Source: Sediminispirochaeta sp964394395 (GTDB lineage Bacteria; Spirochaetota; Spirochaetia; DSM-16054; Sediminispirochaetaceae). Taken from it: 64,000 nt of DNA. This document shows, in pieces, positions 54,387 to 62,883 of the stretch. Below the pieces are notes generated by a model. The model ran no database searches and had not been told where the DNA came from. It saw only the letters and a list, made by a program, of their open reading frames with translations. Within the stretch, counting starts at the first letter, position 1; each line of letters starts with the position of its first letter. The DNA lies in NCBI GenBank assembly GCA_964394395.1, contig CAYMWV010000001.1:11585-75584 (forward strand). The letters are read 5' to 3'. A program made the position numbers and the translations under genes.

Positions 54387-55685
54387 TTAAAAGAGGGTAA
54401 TATCACCCTCGTCGTTGTTGCTATTGCTTTGTTCCGTATCCAATGTTTCGTTCAGCTCTTTACCGAAGGCTTTCCACTCTTCCCGAGTGGTAAAGCGTTT
54501 GCTGAGAAGCTCTTCAAGCTCCCTTCTCAGCCCCTGCCGATCTCCTGTAAAATCCTTGCCGTTCTCTCCCCGCAAGTCCTGAAGGAACTCAATCATATGC
54601 TCCAGAATCTGCCGCACACTGTCCTGACTCTGCAGGCTGGCAGATATGTGGTCCAGTTCCCTCTGAACATCTTCTGAAACCGCTCTTGAACTATTTACCC
54701 CTTCTCCTATCTTTTCCACATGGGGAAAGAGTACATCTGCCCTTCTCAGCTGCTTCTCTCTTCCCGTATCAAGTTTCTTGACTGCCGACTCTATCTGCTG
54801 CTTCTGTTCCTGGTAGGAGCGGATCACCTTTTCCCTTGCAGCTTCCAGGGTCTGGCCGATCGAGATAGCAACATCCCTGGAAGAGTCAGCCAGCTTGTGG
54901 ACCTCTCCGGCAATCACCGCAAAACCCTTCCCGATATTTCCCGCCCGGGCTGCCTCGATGGAGGCATTGATAGCCAGAATAGCGGTCTGCTCGGCAATTT
55001 CAGAGATGGTTGCGATATAGTCTCCCACAGCCTGTACCGCATCTGAAACGGTTTCCATATCCTTTTTGTGCTGATCTTTAATATCATGGAAGTTTTCAAT
55101 CAGCTCTTTTGTCTCCGAAACCTCCTGTCTGAGGAGGTTTATCTCTTCAGCAAGGGAGCTCTCTCCGGTACTCAGGCTAAGCAGCTGCTCTTCAATGGAG
55201 CTGCTCAGCTGTCTGCTTTTATCTGCCAAGGAGTAGACATGCTCAGTTAGCTTCAGGGTTGAAGCCTCGGTAATCTGAAAAATTTGCGCCGCAAGCCGTT
55301 CTTCCATCTCTACAGCTTCGGAAAACCGGGCCAAAGCTCTATCGCTTTGAGACAGGGTACTCTCCAGTTCCTGGATCGTTGATTCATACTCCTGCTGTCT
55401 CTCTGAATCGTTACTTCTCACTTCTTCCTCTACACTTACCTGGACGGCAGTCTCCAGCTGCTCTTCTTCCCGGCCTTCTGTTGAACCCTTGGCAGAACGT
55501 AAGAAAAAGAGGAGAAAGATGGAGAGGAGAAAGAAAACCGGATTCAAATACCCTATCCAGGGAAGAGGGAAAAGAACTAATCCCAGGGAGATCAGGAAAA
55601 AGAGAAGCAATACAGAGGTGAGGAGTAAGAACTGTTTCTTTCTATATTCTATAATGGTGGACATACTATTATTAGTATTGATCAT
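54387..55685 (-). CDS. Methyl-accepting chemotaxis protein without a periplasmic sensor
   Basis: A 432-residue receptor-like protein. Two closely spaced N-terminal membrane helices (about 18-63) leave no room for a periplasmic domain. A long coiled coil then leads to the signalling tip EIAEQTAILAINASIEAARAG (about residues 235-255), followed by VIAGEVHKLADSSRD. It ends in a Glu-rich tail. Receptors with such short periplasmic loops sense cytoplasmic or membrane cues. The start may be ATG 55664 instead (MSTIIEYRKK). Confidence 0.9.
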   Translation of the reverse strand: MINTNNSMSTIIEYRKKQFLLLTSVLLLFFLISLGLVLFPLPWIGYLNPVFFLLSIFLLFFLRSAKGSTEGREEEQLETAVQVSVEEEVRSNDSERQQEYESTIQELESTLSQSDRALARFSEAVEMEERLAAQIFQITEASTLKLTEHVYSLADKSRQLSSSIEEQLLSLSTGESSLAEEINLLRQEVSETKELIENFHDIKDQHKKDMETVSDAVQAVGDYIATISEIAEQTAILAINASIEAARAGNIGKGFAVIAGEVHKLADSSRDVAISIGQTLEAAREKVIRSYQEQKQQIESAVKKLDTGREKQLRRADVLFPHVEKIGEGVNSSRAVSEDVQRELDHISASLQSQDSVRQILEHMIEFLQDLRGENGKDFTGDRQGLRRELEELLSKRFTTREEWKAFGKELNETLDTEQSNSNNDEGDITLF

Positions 55686-55742
55686 GGAGATTATGATTGC
55701 AAGTTTTTTACCCCAGATTTTTGCATCATATATTCTTTTACA

Positions 55743-56132
55743 TCATAGGATTGTAAAAAAGGATTCAAAACCTAAGAGCTTAAATACCCCCCGGACCTTC
55801 TCCGAGAGGTTGCTCAGGGCAAGGTCGATGCCCTCTGTCTTTGCGACTGTGAGGACGGAAATAAATATTCCGATACCTGCCGAAGAGGCGTAACTTAGCC
55901 CCTTTAGATCAAGTAATAATGTGGATACCTGCTCTTGGGAGGCAAGATCAATATGTTGCTTCATCGCTGAGAGAAAGGATGCCGAGTTTTCACCATCCAG
56001 GGCACCAGAAAGGGATACAGTAATAGAACGCTTTCCCTCTCTAAGGGTTTCACTGCTATGCATAACTGCCCTGGATTGGCTTTCGGTGAAAGCCCGATCA
56101 ATCTGTTTCAGCTCCTCACCACTATCAGTCAT
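55743..56132 (-). CDS. STAS-domain anti-sigma-factor-antagonist-like protein
   Basis: From ATG 56132 the 129-residue protein has a STAS fold: SITVSLSGALDGENS, then TLLLDLKGLSYASSAGIGIFISV, where the second Ser of YASSAG is at the phosphorylation position. The start is chosen because ATGACTGA overlaps the stop of the decayed HD-GYP gene and GGGAGG lies upstream; a longer start at 56165 exists. Possibly a partner switch for the chemotaxis cluster. Confidence 0.78.
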   Translation of the reverse strand: MTDSGEELKQIDRAFTESQSRAVMHSSETLREGKRSITVSLSGALDGENSASFLSAMKQHIDLASQEQVSTLLLDLKGLSYASSAGIGIFISVLTVAKTEGIDLALSNLSEKVRGVFKLLGFESFFTIL

Positions 56133-56437
56133 GGCCTTTATTACCTCCCGATTCCGGTTTAACATTGAATCGCTTTTCCTGATCTATCATTCCTTCTGTG
56201 ATAATACTCTTTCCAGGCAGAAAAAGGACTCCATCTTTTAAATAAAGATCGCTAAGCAGTTCCATTCCCGATGTACCAACCAGTCATATTCTGCAACAAT
56301 CTTCAATGCCCTCGACTCAAGAGGAAATCCATCACCCGATAGAGCGTCGGGTTTACCAGTTCCGATAAAGTGCTCCCGGTGATACCTGATAATCCTTCCA
56401 TACTTTGCTCGTCATCAATGATTAGTACCTTGTACAT
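56125..56437 (-). pseudogene. Decayed REC/HD-GYP response regulator (c-di-GMP phosphodiesterase remnant)
   Basis: The frame starts MYKVLIIDDEQSM (ATG 56437), the beginning of a receiver domain, then breaks. Shifted frames continue with YHREHFIGTGKPDALSG and LESRALKIVAEYD (resembling the HD-GYP motif HHExxDGxGYPxxLxG and its following helix), and then GMELLSDLYLKDGVLFLPGK, the C-terminal segment common in such proteins, ending in a stop at 56125 that overlaps the STAS start. Most of the middle of the gene is missing. A functional copy would have been over 400 residues. Confidence 0.65.
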
Positions 56438-56460
56438 CTCAATTACCTCGTAACAGCACT

Positions 56461-56498
56461 CCTGGAACTCCAGAGAAAATGGGAACTCCAGAGAAAAG
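56461..56498. repeat. 18-bp direct repeat near the tRNA terminator
   Basis: GGAACTCCAGAGAAAA occurs twice with an 18-bp period between the decayed gene and the tRNA terminator. Confidence 0.55.
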
Positions 56499-56504
56499 GA
56501 AAAG

Positions 56505-56538
56505 AAAAAAGCTCCCGGCCCAGGGGGCAAGGAGCTTC
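56505..56538 (-). terminator. Terminator downstream of tRNA-Val
   Basis: On the minus strand AAGCTCC (56537-56531), a GC-rich loop, GGGAGCTT then TTTTCTTTTCC. It ends the tRNA transcript. Confidence 0.7.
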
Positions 56539-56542
56539 TACG

Positions 56543-56616
56543 TGGGCGACACGGGATTCGAACCTGTGACCTCATGCGTGTCGAGCATGCGCTCTAACCA
56601 ACTGAGCTAGCCGCCC
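56543..56616 (-). tRNA. tRNA-Val (anticodon GAC)
   Basis: A 74-nt cloverleaf. The acceptor GGGCGGC pairs with GTCGCCC (one G-T pair); the D-arm GCTCAGTTGGTTAGAGC, the anticodon stem CATGC/GCATG with loop TCGACAC (anticodon GAC), and the T-arm ACAGGTTCGAATCCTGT are all present. Discriminator A. The CCA end is not encoded. Confidence 0.95.
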
Positions 56617-56640
56617 TTCAGCAGGAGGGAATATAGCATA

Positions 56641-57075
56641 TTACTGTAGGCTCATCAATACCCTTTCAAGCACTTTCACCCGATCAAGAGGTTTGACAAT
56701 ATAGTTCTTAGCTCCAATCATGAGAGCTTTCTTCACCAGATCCTGCTTGCCCAGAGCACTGATCATGATTACCTTCGCTTCTTTATCAAACTCAATGATC
56801 TTTTCCAGAGCGGTGACGCCATCCATCTTCGGCATGGTGATATCCATGGTCACCAGATCCACATTGGGGTAAAGCTCTTTATATTTCTCCAACCCCTCTT
56901 CACCATTAGCGGCAGTACCAACAACATCAAACCCCTCTGACGTCAAGATCTGAGAAATCTGTTTACTGACAAACATCGAATCATCGACAATCATAATTTT
57001 ATAGGAACTACCGTCCGGCTTCATCCCGTCCGGCTTCCGTTCATTTATGCTTGGAAAATCCATTTTGGTCTTCAT
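56641..57075 (-). CDS. cheY: CheY response regulator with N-terminal extension
   Basis: The 144-residue protein has a 24-residue polar extension (KPDGMKPDGSS repeat) before a complete receiver: IMIVDDSMFVSKQI, LVTMDITMPKMDG, IMISALGKQ, YIVKPLD. Ala replaces the switch Thr position neighbour (SALG). The cheA-cheW/R-cheX-cheY order is the motility operon of spirochaetes. It ends 25 nt from the tRNA. Confidence 0.94.
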   Translation of the reverse strand: MKTKMDFPSINERKPDGMKPDGSSYKIMIVDDSMFVSKQISQILTSEGFDVVGTAANGEEGLEKYKELYPNVDLVTMDITMPKMDGVTALEKIIEFDKEAKVIMISALGKQDLVKKALMIGAKNYIVKPLDRVKVLERVLMSLQ

Positions 57076-57087
57076 CAGTCAATCCTC

Positions 57088-57552
57088 CTATGCCCTTTCC
57101 CGGATGGCTACATTAACTTCAATTTTACCCTGTTCAAGCTGCACCGGAACAATCAGGGCCTCTACTTCCGTATCAGTAACTTCCATATTGTCTCCAGTAA
57201 TCAGTGCAGGAGGAGTAAGGTCAAACTTGAATCCAAGTTCATGAAGTTTTGTCACCGCTTGCGCTGTAATCATATTCGCCAATTCGGTAATGGTTGCCTT
57301 AGCCAACTCATCCATGGTAGTGAGGGTTTCACCATTCATTGCGGAAGCTACTCCCAAGGCGGTCTCCCTGGTCATATCGAAGAGAACTCTCCCTTCCACA
57401 TCTCCGGCAAGCCCGACTATCGCCGCGACTCCCAGAACCGGTTGGGAACTCGATTTTAGAAACAGCTCGCCCCTCTCTACATCCGAACCCACAACCTCCT
57501 TAAGTACATTGAATGCAGATTCAACAAAGGGATTGATATACTCAACTCTCAT
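57088..57552 (-). CDS. cheX: CheX phosphatase of CheY-P
   Basis: The 154-residue protein has NPFVESAFNVLKEVVG and the phosphatase helix ITELANMITAQA (ExxNxxxxxA variant of the CheC/CheX motif), as in spirochaetal CheX. Located between cheW/R and cheY, its partner. AGGAG precedes the ATG. Confidence 0.9.
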   Translation of the reverse strand: MRVEYINPFVESAFNVLKEVVGSDVERGELFLKSSSQPVLGVAAIVGLAGDVEGRVLFDMTRETALGVASAMNGETLTTMDELAKATITELANMITAQAVTKLHELGFKFDLTPPALITGDNMEVTDTEVEALIVPVQLEQGKIEVNVAIRERA

Positions 57553-57564
57553 TGACAGCTCCTT

Positions 57565-58917
57565 TTAACGAATTTTTCGGTAAGCAAGTAAACCTGCCTG
57601 CTCGATCGGTTCCCATTCAGGACCAGTAAGACGTTCGTTCTTTCCTGGTATAAGAACTCCTCCAACACGAAGTTTCTCGCTACATATCCTTAACAACTTA
57701 TCCTGATCCTGTCTATTCAGGAACGAGGCTATGTCCCGGGCGAAAATGATATCCACATCGGGAAAGGGGTTCCCATGAAGAATATCATGATATTCAAACA
57801 GAACCATATCTTTCATCACCTGAGTAAAGCTCATACCATTCTTTCCCTGAACTACATAGGGTTGCAGGTAGTCTTGCACATCCTGCTCCTGGAACAGGAG
57901 ATTGGGGGCTGTGGAGATTGAGAGCAGATCCTTATCGTGGGCCCACACCTTTACCCCCTTCTCAGGGAAAGCTTCCTTGACTGCCGCAGCCAGTGAATAG
58001 CTTTCATAGCCCCTTCCACAACCGGGATTCCAGACAGAAATTTGTCCCCGTTCTCCCTGCATCTCTTTAAAGAGCTGCAGATAAGCGTCCTTCAAGCCGG
58101 AAGGGAAAAAGGTGCCTGTCGCATCGGAATAGAAACTTCTGAGAAAAAGGTCCGCATCCTCCGGACTCTGGAGCTGGACCTCCCCTTCCGAAGTTCCCCT
58201 CTCCTGCTTCCACTGCTCAAACCGATGCTCTGTCCAGCCAAGGTTAACCGGAGAGACATAAAACCCACGAAACGTCTTTAAGGTGTCCACAATAAAGGAG
58301 AAATCCACTCCTTTTTCCGGTTCACTGCCTTGCTCCTCCACTGGCGATTCAACTATATTCTCCTGGACATCCTCCTTCCTGGTATCCGAAACCATTGCAA
58401 GTGCTTCCGGCCGGCTATGCTGCTGGGAATCATCTTCCCTTTGCCCAAGAATTCGCTCCACATCAAGGATCAGGTAGAGCCTGCTCTCATTCTCCACTAC
58501 TCCCTTGATAAATTTGATATTTATGTCACCAAAAATAGGATGCGGGGGTTGAATCGTCTCGGAATTAATACCAACCACCTTATCGATGGAATCGACAATT
58601 ACCCCAATCTGCAATTCCTCAAGCCGGAGGATAATCATATCCTCCATTGCGCCATCCTCTTTCTCCTGGGCAGGCAGATGGAACATCACCCTGAAGTCAA
58701 TCACGGATATAATGTCCCCCCGCAGGTTGTACACCCCTTTAACAAAGGGTGCAGAATTGGGGACAAAGGTAAAGCGGTTAGCCTTGGATATCTCTTTTAC
58801 TTTCATAATATCGATACCGTACTCTTTTCCGGCCAGGGAAAAGGTTACCATTTTGAAATCGATATTTTCGACCTGCGACGCATCTTCTGTTTTGGCATTC
58901 TGTCTGATCGTACTCAT
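57565..58917 (-). CDS. CheW fused to a CheR-like methyltransferase domain
   Basis: A 450-residue hybrid. Residues 20-155 form CheW (FSLAGKEYGIDIMKVKEIS, GVYNLRGDIISVIDF, LILDVERIL). An acidic linker (about 160-205) joins a CheR-like domain (about 208-450) with SFYSDATGTFF, a SAM-like loop VWNPGCGRGYESYSLA, KDLL and DIIFARDIASFL. Catalytic CheR landmarks are altered, as in the CheW-CheRlike proteins of treponemal F2 arrays, where this domain has a structural role. It follows cheA directly. Confidence 0.88.
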   Translation of the reverse strand: MSTIRQNAKTEDASQVENIDFKMVTFSLAGKEYGIDIMKVKEISKANRFTFVPNSAPFVKGVYNLRGDIISVIDFRVMFHLPAQEKEDGAMEDMIILRLEELQIGVIVDSIDKVVGINSETIQPPHPIFGDINIKFIKGVVENESRLYLILDVERILGQREDDSQQHSRPEALAMVSDTRKEDVQENIVESPVEEQGSEPEKGVDFSFIVDTLKTFRGFYVSPVNLGWTEHRFEQWKQERGTSEGEVQLQSPEDADLFLRSFYSDATGTFFPSGLKDAYLQLFKEMQGERGQISVWNPGCGRGYESYSLAAAVKEAFPEKGVKVWAHDKDLLSISTAPNLLFQEQDVQDYLQPYVVQGKNGMSFTQVMKDMVLFEYHDILHGNPFPDVDIIFARDIASFLNRQDQDKLLRICSEKLRVGGVLIPGKNERLTGPEWEPIEQAGLLAYRKIR

Positions 58918-58921
58918 CTGC

Positions 58922-61369
58922 TTATCCCGTAACGACGGATCTGCGCCGCCTGTTTTCGATTTCCTGACGCAGGCCCAGCTCCAAAAGCTGGCTTACATCG
59001 ATTATGAGCGCAACCGTACCATCTCCCAGAATTGTCGCTCCAGCAATACCTGGGGCATTGGTATACTTGTCCCTCAAGGGCTTTATAACCACATCCTCTT
59101 CACCAATAAGGGAATCAACCATCAAGCCCATCCGTTTATCTTCAGAACCAACAATCACCACAAAGTGGTGATCCTGATCCTGCCGGGGCTCCACACCAAA
59201 GAGTCTGCTAAGTCGGATAAGACTGACCACATCGTCCCGGACATTGAACACCTCGTAGTTATCGATCATTTTGATATCTGTTGGTTTAATTCGATGGCTG
59301 TCGATAACAGAGGTGATGGGAATTGCATACACCTCCTTGCCAACCCGGATCAGCAAGCCCTGGATAATAGCCAGGGTGAGAGGGATTTTTATGGTGAATC
59401 TGCTGCCCATACCCTTTTCCGACCAGACACTCACGTTTCCATTAAGTTTTTCGATCTGTTTCCTCACCACATCCAGGCCAACTCCCCGTCCGGAAAGATT
59501 GGTAACCTTCTTTGCAGTAGAAAAGCCGGGCTCAAATATCAGATTGAAGGCCTCAATATCTGAAAGTTTTTTATTGGGGTGGATCAGTCCGCGGTCGATG
59601 GCCTTGCTTCGTACCGTATCGACATCAATTCCCTTTCCATCATCGATCACCTCTATAATGATCATATTGCCTTCGTTACTCGCCTTCAGCTTCACCAGCC
59701 CTTCGGGCCGCTTGCCTGCAGCTTCCCTGTCATCCGAAGATTCAAGTCCATGGTCCACGGAGTTACGTACACAGTGAATAAGTGGATCCAGAAGATCTTC
59801 AATTACCGACTTGTCCAGTTCCGTATCTTCACCTTCAATCTCCAGCTTTACCTTTTTCCCAAGGTCCCTGGAGACATCCCGAACAAGTCTGGGGAAACGA
59901 CTGAAGATCTGGCTGATGGGAACCATCCTGATCTGCATAACCCCTTCCTGCAGCTCGCTGGTGGTCCGGGACATATTCTGGGCGGTGCTACGGAATTTGG
60001 CCACATTGGTCTTTAGTGAAGCTTCCAGGGGGTCCAGAAGCGTGTAGAGATGGCCAAAATTATCAAGCACCTCCTGCTTGATCTTTTTTATGGGTTCTCC
60101 ATTTTGTATCTGTTCAAGATAACCGGGAAGGGCATCGAACAGGTTCTTCAGATTGTCCCGAAAGCTTTTCTCTATGTTAGCCAGGGTGATCTGGGCTTCA
60201 CCAAACTCAACACTGATCTGGTTAAATGTTGCCTTGGTTATGACTGTCTCACTTACCAGGTTGAGGAGATTATCAATCCGCCTTGAGTCGACCCGAAGCA
60301 CCGACCCGCTGCTCTGCTTTCGTATCTCCTGTTCCCGCTTCCGGGAACGGCTGTTAGCTTCGTCGGCCAGCTCCTTTTCGGAGGGGGAATGCTCTTCCGG
60401 TTCATCATCAGAACCTGTCTCACCCCCCGCATTTTCTAGCTTTTTCGAAGACGGTGGTTCCGGGACAGACTGTTCAGGAACCGCCTTTTTTGCAAGTGGC
60501 GGCTCTCCAGCCGATGGCGATGGAGCAGATGCATCACTTTCAGTGCTGTTACCACCAACTCCCAGGGGTTGAGCGGTAGCTCCGGTAACCACTTCTGCTA
60601 TCTCGGTTTTCTTGAGAATCTCACTTTCAGCAGCATCGGTGGCCAGGTAGTAGATTACCTCGGGATAAAACTCATCCTCATAAAGCTCTTCAAACTCCGG
60701 GACAGTTTTCAGCACCGTTCCCAGACTCTTCATACCTGCGAAAACCTGAACCCCGCCAACGGTGTTCATAGGATGATCCGGATTAAAGGCCACCTTTACT
60801 TCATAGACGGCCTCATCATCTTCCGCCGCCTCTTTAAGCTCGAGAATCTCATATTCGGACAAGGAGGCAGCTCCTGCTTCCTTCTTTGCTGACTGTACCG
60901 CAGCTTCTGCAGGGGCCACACTTTTCGATGCTTTCTTTTTAGGAGCTTCAGCTGGCTGTGGCTTCCCCTCGCTATCTATGAGGAGCGCTTTCAGTTGCCC
61001 CTTGATCTCATCCACAGGCTCATTATAAACGGTCCCGTCAGACCGGGAGGCAAGCATGGCTTTGATGATATCGATCGACTCAAGCAGGGTGTCCACCACA
61101 TCGGTATCTACACTAAGCTCATCGCTCCGTATTCCGTCAAGAACATCCTCTACAAGATGGGTAAAACCCGACAGCTCGGTCATCTGCACCGTAGCGGCCC
61201 CGCCTTTTAGGGTATGGGCGGCCCTGAAGATCTCATCCACTGCATCCCGGTTATTGGGATCATTCTCCAAAACCAGGATATTCTGTTCCAGGGTATCTAC
61301 CTGAAGATTGGCTTCAAGAAAGAAATCTTTCAGGAGTTCCTCGTTGTTTGGGTCCAGATAGTCACTCAT
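58922..61369 (-). CDS. cheA: F2-type CheA histidine kinase with extended dimerisation domain
   Basis: An 815-residue kinase. Hpt (about 1-110, His52 in AAHTLKGG), a P2-like domain (about 165-262), a long Pro/Ser/Glu linker, a P3 domain enlarged by about 60 residues (about 355-480, KSFRDNLKNLFDALPGYLEQ insert), ATPase with HCVRNSVDHGLE, DDGKGID, GRGVGLDV, and a CheW domain. The enlarged P3 is characteristic of spirochaetal F2 CheA. First gene of the cheA-cheW/R-cheX-cheY operon. No clear Shine-Dalgarno sequence. Confidence 0.94.
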   Translation of the reverse strand: MSDYLDPNNEELLKDFFLEANLQVDTLEQNILVLENDPNNRDAVDEIFRAAHTLKGGAATVQMTELSGFTHLVEDVLDGIRSDELSVDTDVVDTLLESIDIIKAMLASRSDGTVYNEPVDEIKGQLKALLIDSEGKPQPAEAPKKKASKSVAPAEAAVQSAKKEAGAASLSEYEILELKEAAEDDEAVYEVKVAFNPDHPMNTVGGVQVFAGMKSLGTVLKTVPEFEELYEDEFYPEVIYYLATDAAESEILKKTEIAEVVTGATAQPLGVGGNSTESDASAPSPSAGEPPLAKKAVPEQSVPEPPSSKKLENAGGETGSDDEPEEHSPSEKELADEANSRSRKREQEIRKQSSGSVLRVDSRRIDNLLNLVSETVITKATFNQISVEFGEAQITLANIEKSFRDNLKNLFDALPGYLEQIQNGEPIKKIKQEVLDNFGHLYTLLDPLEASLKTNVAKFRSTAQNMSRTTSELQEGVMQIRMVPISQIFSRFPRLVRDVSRDLGKKVKLEIEGEDTELDKSVIEDLLDPLIHCVRNSVDHGLESSDDREAAGKRPEGLVKLKASNEGNMIIIEVIDDGKGIDVDTVRSKAIDRGLIHPNKKLSDIEAFNLIFEPGFSTAKKVTNLSGRGVGLDVVRKQIEKLNGNVSVWSEKGMGSRFTIKIPLTLAIIQGLLIRVGKEVYAIPITSVIDSHRIKPTDIKMIDNYEVFNVRDDVVSLIRLSRLFGVEPRQDQDHHFVVIVGSEDKRMGLMVDSLIGEEDVVIKPLRDKYTNAPGIAGATILGDGTVALIIDVSQLLELGLRQEIENRRRRSVVTG

Positions 61370-61498
61370 ATTGATATTAATGTTTATATAGAACTGCTTT
61401 TAAGTCAAGTGACAATTTACGACGATAATGAATAGTGGAGAAAATCATCTTTTATTTTTCACCCCGGTGGTATAAACTCTCCTTTGGAGGCTAGGGTT

Positions 61499-62716
61499 AT
61501 GAACAATTTCCGGACTACAGGCATCATCCTATGTATACTTTTTCTTACAATCCCCCTGACAGCTGCGGACCTCACGGTACCGAGGCTTGAATTGCTTACC
61601 CGTGGAAGCTGGGATGAGAACAGCGGTTCCGTGATTCTTTTGAATGAGGGAAACGCTTCCATTGATATTTCCGGGGGATACAAGTTCGGAGGCAGTCTCT
61701 CCATCGGCTTTGAGAGCAGCAATCTGGGAAATGCCAATGTGGATGCTGGGGATGTTGTTACGGGGGGTGGCACTGCGCCGACTAATGCAAACAACATCGA
61801 CGCTCTGGCCGCCTACCTGGATGAGACCACCTTCCTGAAGTTTATTGGTGCGGAGATAGAGTACCGGGAGCTCTTTGGTAAACCCGATACCAGCCTTTCC
61901 TGGTTCATTGGTGAGACTGATACCTTCTGTTCCGGGGAGATCTTTCCCCTTCAGTTTGCAACATACCCGGTTGCCACCCGATACCGGGGAAAGCGCTACT
62001 TTACCAGCGGTTTTGATGGTATTCATACCGTTAACGGTACCGGTGTAAAGGTTGATACAGCCTGGGGAACCGACTGGAACCGCAGCAGCTTCTATCTCTA
62101 CCAGGACGGATATATCGGCCAGGATCCCACAGCTAATGTTAAACAGGGAATCTTTTCATTCGATGGAAGGAGCGCTTTTAATTTTCAATCTCTGAAGATC
62201 GAGGCATTTGCCGGAGCCTCCTTTCCAACCGCAGCTGCAGGACTCTACCGGGGTGGATTCCTTTTCCATTACAATCCCGGTATAGCCGGGGAGTTTTTAG
62301 CGGAGATAGGAGTTCCCCGATGGGCAGCCCCCGACCCCTTTTCCATCGGTGATTTCTACTTCCTCTTTGAACCGCGGATTCATATCGACCCTCTAACGGT
62401 CATCCTTACCCTCTTCTGGCAGCCAAACTACTACCTTCAGGCAACAACCACAGAAGGAGAATCTGCAGACATTCATATCAACTTTCTCTTTGGGGACTCC
62501 CCCGATTCCCGGGTCTCCGGAGGTTTTGAGACCAGTTTTGTGGTCAACACCGACTATGTAACAAGCGGGGAAGATCAGTTTGAAATTGTTACCACGCCCT
62601 ATTTTTCCCTTTCCACCTCTGGGGTCAGCTGGAATTTTGCCCTGGATGTAAATCTACTCCCCTTTGATCTTGCAACAATGTTTACCGGAATCATCAGCAT
62701 CAAGGCGGTATTCTAA
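61499..62716 (+). CDS. Outer-membrane beta-barrel protein candidate
   Basis: The signal peptide (NNFRTTGIILCILFLTIPLTAA) is followed by about 380 residues of alternating aromatic strands (SLSIGFESSN, FYFLFEPRIHIDPLTVILTLFWQ) ending in a terminal Phe, the BamA-type beta-signal pattern. ATG 61499 is taken; TTG 61484 would move the start outside the signal peptide. GGAGG is 10 nt upstream. No family is recognised. The stop overlaps the first ATG of the following frame. Confidence 0.75.
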   Translation: MNNFRTTGIILCILFLTIPLTAADLTVPRLELLTRGSWDENSGSVILLNEGNASIDISGGYKFGGSLSIGFESSNLGNANVDAGDVVTGGGTAPTNANNIDALAAYLDETTFLKFIGAEIEYRELFGKPDTSLSWFIGETDTFCSGEIFPLQFATYPVATRYRGKRYFTSGFDGIHTVNGTGVKVDTAWGTDWNRSSFYLYQDGYIGQDPTANVKQGIFSFDGRSAFNFQSLKIEAFAGASFPTAAAGLYRGGFLFHYNPGIAGEFLAEIGVPRWAAPDPFSIGDFYFLFEPRIHIDPLTVILTLFWQPNYYLQATTTEGESADIHINFLFGDSPDSRVSGGFETSFVVNTDYVTSGEDQFEIVTTPYFSLSTSGVSWNFALDVNLLPFDLATMFTGIISIKAVF

Positions 62717-62746
62717 TGAATCGGATAAATCGAATGAGTTCAGGCC

Positions 62747-62872
62747 GTCCCGCAACATTAATCCCACTGAATCGAGGCTGTCCACACCACCATATATGGT
62801 GCTATTACAGTTCTATCACCACTATATGTAGCGTTTCTGATACTCGAAATAGGTTGCGGGACAGCCTCAATT
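62747..62872 (+). repeat. Dispersed palindromic element, copy B, in front of the second beta-barrel gene
   Basis: Inverted repeats GTCCCGCAAC (62747-62756) and GTTGCGGGAC (62853-62862), and ATCGAGGCTGTCC (62771-62783) with GGACAGCCTCAAT (62859-62871), surround CACCATATATGGTG (62788-62801). The part 62747-62833 matches copy A at 20169-20254 in inverted orientation. About 125 bp with terminal repeats and no coding capacity, like a MITE. It adds an in-frame N-terminal extension to the downstream frame. Confidence 0.72.
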
Positions 62873-62883
62873 GTATTAATCGT

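Noticed and set aside
58330..59563. Long plus-strand frames opposite the chemotaxis genes
   Set aside because: They are antisense to clear cheA and cheW/R genes and lack ribosome-binding sites or family motifs; they reflect codon bias on the opposite strand.
62716..62883. N-terminal extension of the second beta-barrel gene
   Set aside because: The extra residues come from the inserted palindromic repeat and lie before a proper signal peptide, so the start at 62884 is preferred.
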